Positions 57,013 to 64,000 of a stretch of 64,000 bases of DNA are shown here, piece by piece. Where the stretch lies: assembly GCA_025526935.1 (NCBI GenBank), contig JAHLKD010000061.1, forward strand, positions 270,569 to 334,568, read 5' to 3'. Every line of letters starts with the position of its first letter. The stretch's first letter is position 1. The position numbers and the translations under genes were made by a program. The DNA comes from Cladochytrium replicatum. Its lineage: Eukaryota > Chytridiomycota > Chytridiomycetes > Cladochytriales > Cladochytriaceae. A model generated the notes under the pieces. The model saw nothing but the letters and a program-made list of their open reading frames with translations, was not told where the DNA came from and did no database searches.

Positions 57013-59642
57013 TCCACCACCCCATTCCTCCACGTCCTCCGCGACCGCCTCGGCCTCTTTTCTTGGGCTAGCACTTCTTTCCTCAAACTCAAACCATTGG
57101 GTCCAAAGCCACTCAGGTGGTCCGCCGTTCGTTGCTATGACCATCGTCAGGATAGGACCCACGGAGACATCGGCAAAGGTAACGAATATCGAGCTGAACA
57201 TGCACAGTGCTGATATTCCATCTATGAAGGGAAGAATGTGTCGGCAACGGTGACACTCCCGTACTTGGTAACTGCGGGTCCCGGGGCGTTTGAGTGGATG
57301 TTTTCTGCAATTCATTCTTCATTGTTCGTTGGTGCGGTCACTGTCAAGATTCGAAACCACGTTGGGCTGAATAGACAACCCAATTCGCCGTAGCCTCTTC
57401 TCGATCCAATTCAGCGGGGAGTTTGACCCAAAGCCGAAGGAGCTCGGAGGTGGACTATGGAGCGCAGAAGACGTCTGGTTTGCGGCGCATGTTGAAAATA
57501 AGGTTAACCCTCCGATGGGTACCGAGATTGCTGTTCGCTTACTTAGCGTGATCGAACCCACATTCTGTATGGAACACATATTCGAGTGAAAACCCCATGG
57601 TGTGGAAGCTACTTGATTGTTGGAATGAATGCCGTTGCTGTTCGTCGAACCGCTCCCCCGACATCTGTATCGTCGGCTACATTGTTTGACACATCACGAT
57701 CATCTGGCGAACATGCTGAAGATACAACAACGTTAAATGCCGAGAATAATGGGAGCGCCGCTGATGGAAATTGGCCATTCGTTGCACCAGACGACTACGA
57801 CGGGTCCATCAACGAAGACGTTTCCGTCCTGTCTTCTGACAGCCTTCCCTCTGATTTGACTTTCGCGAGGAAGCCGAACGCAGCGGTACGGCGGAGATAC
57901 TTTCACGGCGAGAGACAGAGGCTATCTATTTTGAACCTGAATTGACTTACGATTTTGAGTTCTATAACCAAGTAAGTGTACAAATTACTACCTTCTAACA
58001 ACAATCAAGTTGATGTTTTGCAAGTTCCGGTATCTCAACACACTTTATGCACGCTTTGGGATCAACATTGACTGCAGAAGGGCAGGGCTGGTTGGTGTAG
58101 GCGATCGACCACCGCGAAACTCCAAGTTGCGATTTGCCATTTGAGTTTCGAGCCTCATTCTTTGCGGCCAAATTTCCTTCGCGTCGGCCACCGATCCCTC
58201 TCCGAAAACCGGAAGAAAGAATGGAGTTTTCGCAAGGTGCACAAGAAATCCAACCTGCTTTTCTGCAACTTTGACCTGATCTTTTTTTCCGTCAAGGGTT
58301 TGGCTGATCTTTAAGCTGTTATGTCGGGATTATGTGTAATGAGCGAAAATTCAATAAACCGCAATTGTTTGTGAATACCTTCTTGGCTGGTTAACTCTAC
58401 CCACGGCTTCAGCCCTGGGATAGTTTGGCAACCGCGCATGCGCATCCGGTGATGTTAGCAGATGCCTCCTGAGTCTCCTCCAACAGTTGATCCAGTCGTA
58501 CTTCGGTGCTGATACTGCTGCCATGTGCGATCGTGATGCAAATGTCGTGATGTTGGAGGGGGAAAGTTCACAGTGGAGAAAGGGAAGTGGTGACGCCATT
58601 TGACATTAACTCTCGTCTTATATTTGCCTCTAGCATGCAGTTGGCCGAAGAGTCGGGCTACAAATCGAAATTTTTGGCTTCCCAGGACACGTCCTTTCCA
58701 GCTTTATTGACGCGAATGGAAAGCGGTGGTACATCGACACATTCAACCCAGACAATTTCCAAAGTGACGAGATGGCAACGGTCGCTTCAGAGCCTCCGCC
58801 GCGTTCGATCTGCCAACTTTCTGGCAGTTTTGCAGCGTTGTCAGATCGAGGTGTCTACATTCGTTGTGCAAGCAACCTTGTGCTGGCATCAAAGATCCGG
58901 ATCCGCCTTGTATGGAGGTGGTGGGACCCTGATCAAGTGCATGTATAGCTCGTTTTTGTCCCTCTTGTGCATTTCCGGCCCCGATGGCACATTCAGTACC
59001 ATTCTGACGAGAGTGAGCAATATTATCTCCGAAGATCAGCCACAGGAGGTGTGGTTTGTGGATATTCCCCTTCAACGCCTGAATCACCACGAGCTCGTGA
59101 AATGGGACGGCTTCGAACCCTTTTGGAGACAGTGGCTATTATGATCAGAAATGAAGACAGGGATCCCGCATGGGGCTCTGGATGTTCACGATGAGGATGT
59201 TTTGTCCAGGGCAGAGCGTTAACGCAATTGTAACGATACAATGGCTGTTCGGTTGCGAATTGGGCAGGTAGTTCCAAATATCCGTGAAATTACTCCGTGG
59301 GTCCAATTGGTGATTTGTTACGCTTGATCCTGATGCGCTCTCCAACCAGGCTGTTGTTATGGGACGGGAGCGTGTTTGCGACATGGATCTCCGAAGTACA
59401 CATGTTTTCCCACGAACCCTTCAACTGTGTCTGTCGGTCTAATTGACAGACCTCCCATTATGTCGCTGAAGATCTGCTGGAGCTTGATCTCAATGGAAGC
59501 AAGTACAGCGGGGCATAGTTGGGACGATTTTTCGATTCATGGGATGAGAATACATCACGATTCGTCCCAAATCGCGATGTTCAGGATTTTTTATCCGAAC
59601 GATTAATGTAAACGCGTGTTCACGTGCTACGTGCTACGTGAT
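57013..59642. other. 2.6-kb stretch with unassigned ORF pieces
   Basis: Plus-strand pieces read naturally but do not link: YSIYEGKNVSATVTLPYLVT with AGPGAFEWMFSAIHSSLFVG (57215-57330), ELGGGLWSAEDVWFAAHVEN with KVNPPMGTEIAVRLLSVIEP (57425-57560), the 119-codon ORF 57586-57945, and KWYIDTFNPDNFQSDEMATV, ASEPPPRSICQLSGSFAALS (58725-58850). I recognise none of them. They may be a broken or intron-rich gene of an unknown family. Confidence 0.3.
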
Positions 59643-60633
59643 ATGTCCACCTCAAAGTCATCGCCGCAAAAACAAGCGATCAGCCCACCCAGTTCCAAGC
59701 TGCGTGATAGTCAATATCTCAAATCCGTCACCAAATCACTCCAAGTTACAAAAGATCCGCTTTCCGCCAAAAAAGGGCCAACAACAACAACAAACTTACG
59801 TGATGTAGCTGTCGCAGCCGAATGTGATCGCAAGAGAGGGAGTGCGAAAAAGAGTTCAGCTTCTGATGCATCCATCTGGACAAAGAAAGCAATCACTTTA
59901 TTTGGTGAATGTTACAAACGTGGTGACATACCATGGTGAGCAGACAAACCGTCGTTCCGTCGAGTATCTAGTAATCTGTCGCTTCACAGCCGGCTGGTTC
60001 ATGGTGGTGTACGCAATAAGGCACGTTTCCCGAAGGCTGAAAGATGTTGTGATTTAAAATTTGGTATTACCTAGGTGGAATGGATGAAGGCACCTGCATT
60101 TCTCGATTACGAGATGAAAGTTGGCGGAACGTCACTGTTCGCTGCGTTCGTAGCTGGACTGAGTGAAACCATGCACCCATACCCAACTCTTGCGCGATTA
60201 GGACTAATTGATCTTGTTGGTGCCGAAGGAGCACGGGAAAAAATTGAAAAAGTTCAGGATGGTTGTGCAAGTGGATTCCGCGCTGCGCTTATGAATGGGG
60301 ACAAGGTACCATTCCATACAGCAATGTTACATTGAAACAAGTTTAATGTTTTTGGGTTCATAGGATGCATTCCTTGCTACGCTGAAGCTTTTGACGAAGA
60401 TGGCTGCTCTGTTGGAGATCCAATTTTCAGCGGCATTGCTTCGTGCGGTGCTAGCGCCTATCGCTTACAGGTGTATTGCGAAAGCGACTTGGGGAAAGCA
60501 GGCTGAAGTTGAAGTACAGCAAGCAGCAGCCGATTTTCTTGCAGCCGCTGAAAGATCAGTTGGGCCACTCGCTCTTCCGGCGATCAAAGCCAAGTTTCCA
60601 TTCTACGAAAGCTCGTTGAAACAACCAGCTTAG
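59643..60633 (+). CDS. PACRGL: PACRG-like protein (PACRGL)
   Basis: Exon 1 has a basic Ser/Lys-rich start, SIWTKKAITLFGECYKRGDI. Exon 2 (59992-60019) completes PCRLVHGGVRNK, identical in pattern to the PCRLVHG of PACRGL. Exon 3 gives VEWMKAPAFLDYEMKVGGTS, LFAAFVAGLSETMHPYPTLA and RLGLIDLVGAEGA. Exon 4 holds DAFLATLKLLTKMAALLEIQ and ends LPAIKAKFPFYESSLKQPA. Human PACRGL has the same WxxPxxxxDxxLxxLAxGLxETxHPY and IKxKxPxYxS text. PACRG proteins sit in the inner junction of doublet microtubules. The intron between exons 2 and 3 starts with GC (AATAAG|gcacgt), a rarer donor; other junctions are GT-AG. It shares a 60-bp 3' gap with GET3. Confidence 0.82.
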
Positions 60634-60693
60634 AATATTTCAATGTTTTGGAAGTTATCAACTCCCTGAAATTACATTATTTTGAATTAAAAC

Positions 60694-62050
60694 TCATACG
60701 GCGTGATCAAGTTCCTTGAAAAACTCTTGATCGCCTCAACTCCACGCACTTCGTTCGTAAGCAAGGGTAGCTTCACAACGTGGAAGTCCTCGTACAAGTC
60801 GTGGATCTGATCGAGATACTTTCGCTGCATCTTATATCTTACGTTGCATTGTTCGCAAGTCGAGTCTATTGGGACAGCCGGGAGAATGAGAAACTAGACG
60901 TCACCAAAGTTAGATTTAGCAATACCTGCTTTTGGGTGGAGCAGTTGGTTCACCACAATGTTGTGGGTGTCAATGTGGAACGAGGTCAGTTCTTGGATCA
61001 TGCGCTCCGTTTCATACAAGGAAAGGAATTCCGAAATGCAGATGCATATAAATGTTGTTTTTTCCTTTGGAATTCCGAGCTTTAGAGCTTTCTTGATATT
61101 TAACGTGGCAAATTACATACCGGGTCCTGGAACTGTGCATTCACTTCCTGGATAGTTTTGCGCATGCTGTCGAGCTTTGAAAGCATGTCCTCCTCTGGGT
61201 TTGGATTGGCATTCAGTCCCATCATTCCGCTCATCTTTACAAAATGGAAATATCAGAAAATCTTCTGATCTTAAAGATCACCAATTGAGTTAACCTGTTG
61301 CATCAGAGGAGCAAACCGGCCGCTGAACTGGGAAAGCTTCCCAAGGGCTTTGTCCAACACAGTAGGGAAAGACAAGAAGCGCAACGTGTGTCCTGTCGGG
61401 GCGGTATCGAACACGATGCACGAGTAGTCCATCGACTTTACCAACCTGGAAGGCATTTGTGATAAGCATGGTGTTTCACCTCACGATTCTCAATTCACTT
61501 CATGACTTCAGCAAAACTCATGGCTTCATCAACACCGGGAATGGCGAAGGCAATGTCCTGGAATTGCGACTGGAGCGTGCCTCCATCCTGGGCTGTGAAA
61601 CTACTTTCAGAATTTCAATAAATCTCGACAGCTGTCGTTTACCATTCTCAAGCATTTCCTGAATGCTTCCCGTAGGATCGATTTCCTGGCATATATTGAA
61701 TAAGAAAGTAATGGTTTAAGTAGTGCATGCCACTCACCATTGCAAAGAGGTTGTTGAAACCCGTCACCAAGGTAGGGGTCTTAGAGAACTTTTGGCCAAA
61801 GGCATCTGATGAATCAATAGAGATTAGAATTCAAAAGGAGAGCTGAGCTCAACATACCGGACAAGTTATGCGCAGGGTCGGTGGAAATCAAGAGGACGGA
61901 TTCTCGAACCAAGGACAATTGCACAGCCAGGGAACATGACGTGGTAGTTTTACCCACACCACCTTTCCCTCCAACGAAAATCCATTTTAGAGATCGCTGG
62001 TCCAACACGTTCTGAAGAGAGGGGTCCAAAGGCTCGTAGTCGTCCGCCAT
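60694..62050 (-). CDS. GET3: Tail-anchored protein targeting ATPase GET3
   Basis: Seven exons, about 330 residues. Start [20 protein letters not shown], then P-loop [37 protein letters not shown] (switch I), [37 protein letters not shown] (switch II), [92 protein letters not shown]. The deviant Walker A with two lysines and the CxxC zinc pair (CEQC) that bridges the dimer are present. GET3 receives tail-anchored membrane proteins and delivers them to ER receptors. The ATG at 62050 is the second in frame; the upstream one (62077) would add nine residues not seen in other fungi. Stop TGA. Confidence 0.94.
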
Positions 62051-62584
62051 TTGGTACAATAAGGTGGGAGTTGACACGTGTCCGAGCTGGCGAATTACGA
62101 AAGTCCAATCAATATATGGAGAAAATCAGTGCTTGATAAGCTGCTCTAATGCGAGCGAAAATGAATGCTAAACCGTTACTTTGGCTGAAGGAAAGTTTTT
62201 TTTTCATTTGTTATTTTTTAGTGCTGTCTTTGCTTCGTGCCATAGTCGGTTAGTATCCCTTCAATCGGATACAATCCCAATTGCCCAGCCACGGCCACCG
62301 TGTTAAATCCACTCCCCCACTCCCCAATTTCCAATCTAAAAACCCATAACAAAAAACTGCCAACCAAATCACTGTGCTGGCACGCTCGTCAGTACCCCAG
62401 ATCTTGCGCTTCCCTTCACTACATTGCATCAAGGTACACATTTCCGGAGCGTGATATGCGTTGCAATCCCGTTAATTGCACGGAAGCGTCGAATCATTGC
62501 ATCTGAGTTCCGTGAAATTTCGCTCTTGTACTTACCAAATCAGCCCTTTCGCTTAAACTCAGCTTCCTCTCATATGTAGAAGTC
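62051..62584. other. Divergent intergenic region of GET3 and the acidic gene
   Basis: 534 bp with no supported ORF. It has a T-run (62191-62199), and CCAAT-type words (ATTGCC, GCCAAT) but no clear TATA. Confidence 0.4.
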
Positions 62585-63470
62585 ATGTCGACTGTCGTAG
62601 CACAACACCCGAGCAACGGTAACTTGGATGCTAACAATGAAGGCGTAAAGACCCTCGACACAGTGGTCAGTATTCTAAACGAGAATTTCGAGCAACCAAT
62701 ATATTAAACTTTCACTTGATCGCCCTTGATTTCAGAGCACCGCGTTCTTGGCAAACGTAATCCAAGGATGTGAGGAACTTAGCCAAATCTTCGACCAACT
62801 CCACTGGGACGCAAAGAAGCTAGTTGCCCGGTCAAAGCCTTCGAAGGCGGCATCAAAAGCTGTTTCGGAAGCTCAGCTATATGACGGTAATGATGACGAC
62901 GATGGCGATGACGGGGAAGAACCCAACGGTTTGTTGCTTGTTGGATAACTTGAAACTTTCTTACGTGCAAAGCCAGGAGGTGATGGCGACGATGATGAGG
63001 AAGCAGAGGGCGAGGAAGAAGGTCCGTCTCCAAAGATCATGCATTATCCGAATGTGAGTAACGGGATTCATGTAGGTGAGGATGAGGTAGCCGATGGGGA
63101 CGAAGATGCCGGTGAAGAAGTCGAATCTGATGGTGCGTTTGAGGATGCCATAAGGATGGTCCACGCTAACGTACTTTTCTGCGCACAGGAGAAGGGGATG
63201 ATGGTGAAGATGGTAATCTCGTCGGACTTCCGCTATTGGATCAATGCCTCAATATTGGCTTTCGTTTAGATGGTGAAGGGGGAGAGGATGGTGAAGGGGA
63301 TGATGAAGTTGAAGGAGAAGGTATGGGAAGGTTCGCACGGACAAACAGGAGACACTTCACTAATTTTGAAACAAGATGAAGATGAGGATGCCGAAGAAGA
63401 GGCAGAAGAAGAGGACGAAGAGGAGGAGGAGGAAGAAGTACCACCCAAGAAACGACAGAAGAAGGACTAA
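62585..63470 (+). CDS. Small acidic, likely nuclear protein assembled from mini-exons
   Basis: Seven exons: 62585-62665, 62736-62928, 62977-63021, 63076-63132, 63189-63212, 63270-63320, 63376-63470; 181 residues. The first 90 residues read MSTVVAQHPSNGNLDANNEG, TAFLANVIQGCEELSQIFDQ, LHWDAKKLVARSKPSKAASK, with a likely helix in the middle. The rest is almost all Asp, Glu and Gly, and it closes with PPKKRQKKD, a nuclear-signal type. Exons 3-6 are 45, 57, 24 and 51 nt and the five introns from 62929 onward (48-57 nt) interrupt codons after base one with a G, so each mini-exon can be dropped without loss of frame. No family recognised; acidic tails of this type occur on histone-binding and chromatin proteins, which is only a suggestion. 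Confidence 0.68.
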
Positions 63471-64000
63471 TGTGGTCCCTCCCCAGCTCGATGGCGTTCC
63501 AACAGCTGGTGTGCCAAGATTGTGGAGGTCTCACTTACGGCGATCCACGAACGTTAACTTATGATTTCCTTGCTCCATTGTCTGTTTTTCGTCCCTTAAT
63601 TTGCCTTTTTTTCGTATGATGGATAAAGTCACACCAATTCCGGCGTTCCGGACGTCCTCGCAATTGATAAGTGCAGAAACATCATAGGTACTCGATTCAT
63701 TTGTTTGACTGTGGAAACAATCTGCCTGTGGGGAAGAAGGGTGGGATGTGAACCGATGTAAGAAGGGATACTAAAGATCTGGACGTGAGAAATGATGAGG
63801 CAACCACCAAGCTTTGAATCACCCGAACTCCTTGATCTCACGCAGACAGAAGAGCGTAATTTTTAACATCCGATCTTCGCAAGCAGCATTGAAAAGTAGT
63901 GCCACGAAGAATAAAATTCTCGCAAGCCAAAGAAATCAGTGAACTCGAAGTTGCTACCAAGCAATTGCCCGCGAATTTGTGGAACCCTTTTCCACAAGGA
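63471..64000. other. Right end of window; no gene seen
   Basis: No ORF with support. The polyadenylation area of the acidic gene is at the left, followed by AT-rich sequence. Confidence 0.35.

Noticed and set aside
63241-63534. Ser/Pro-rich minus-strand ORFs
   Set aside because: Antisense shadows of the acidic mini-exons.

Overview
The window reads as nuclear DNA of a zoosporic (chytrid-type) fungus. Genes lie close together on both strands, most have several GT-AG introns of about 45-60 nt, and many start head to head. Flagellar families that Dikarya have lost (CFAP97/Hemingway-like, EFCAB9-like EF-hand, PACRG-like) sit beside fungal ones (NsdD-type GATA factor, NUXM-type complex I subunit, PAS-kinase-like kinase, fungal MFS sugar transporter). 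TGA is an ordinary stop here: Rpn12, spastin and PASK-like genes all end in it.

Layout. 1-5.1 kb is transposon and relic DNA: a Ty1/copia Gag-Pol cut by the window edge, a decayed gag-like segment and a broken Ste11-like kinase. 5.1-8.3 kb is a core block: proteasome RPN12, ribosome-biogenesis NIP7, and RPL27A/uL15, the last two divergent over 105 bp. 8.6-15.2 kb holds a frameshifted gene for an unusual two-type peptide repeat, a CFAP97-like gene and a GATA factor gene. 15.6-21 kb carries spastin, TMEM258/OST5, LAMTOR3 and a decayed deoxyhypusine synthase. 21.3-28.5 kb carries a PASK-like kinase, PBDC1, a Cys-rich secreted protein and WDR55/JIP5. 28.8-42.9 kb carries an RRM protein, an arrestin-like protein, the EFCAB9-like gene, a ZGRF1-like helicase and a large low-complexity protein. 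43-49 kb is mostly decayed: a NUXM-like gene, an ARP5 relic, dispersed repeats, a tRNA-like relic, a broken Rxt2-like gene and a 96-bp tandem duplication. 49-52.4 kb holds a sugar transporter and a beta-mannosidase 3' relic. 54-57 kb holds a Cache-receptor relic without an output domain and a Pol III RPC7-like gene. 59.6-63.5 kb holds PACRGL, GET3 and a small nuclear-type protein whose acidic tail is built from in-frame mini-exons.

Together the intact genes serve translation and protein homeostasis (NIP7, uL15, WDR55, PBDC1, RPN12, GET3, TMEM258), the flagellum and microtubules (CFAP97, EFCAB9-like, PACRGL, spastin) and signalling (LAMTOR3, PASK-like). Several relics (DHPS, kinase, Cache receptor) keep intron-like segments, so they look like decayed gene copies rather than retrocopies. 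I recognise no wholly new system. The best leads are the A/B peptide-repeat gene, the acidic mini-exon gene and the decayed DHPS copy. Exon borders were read by eye and identities come from motif recognition, not from searches.
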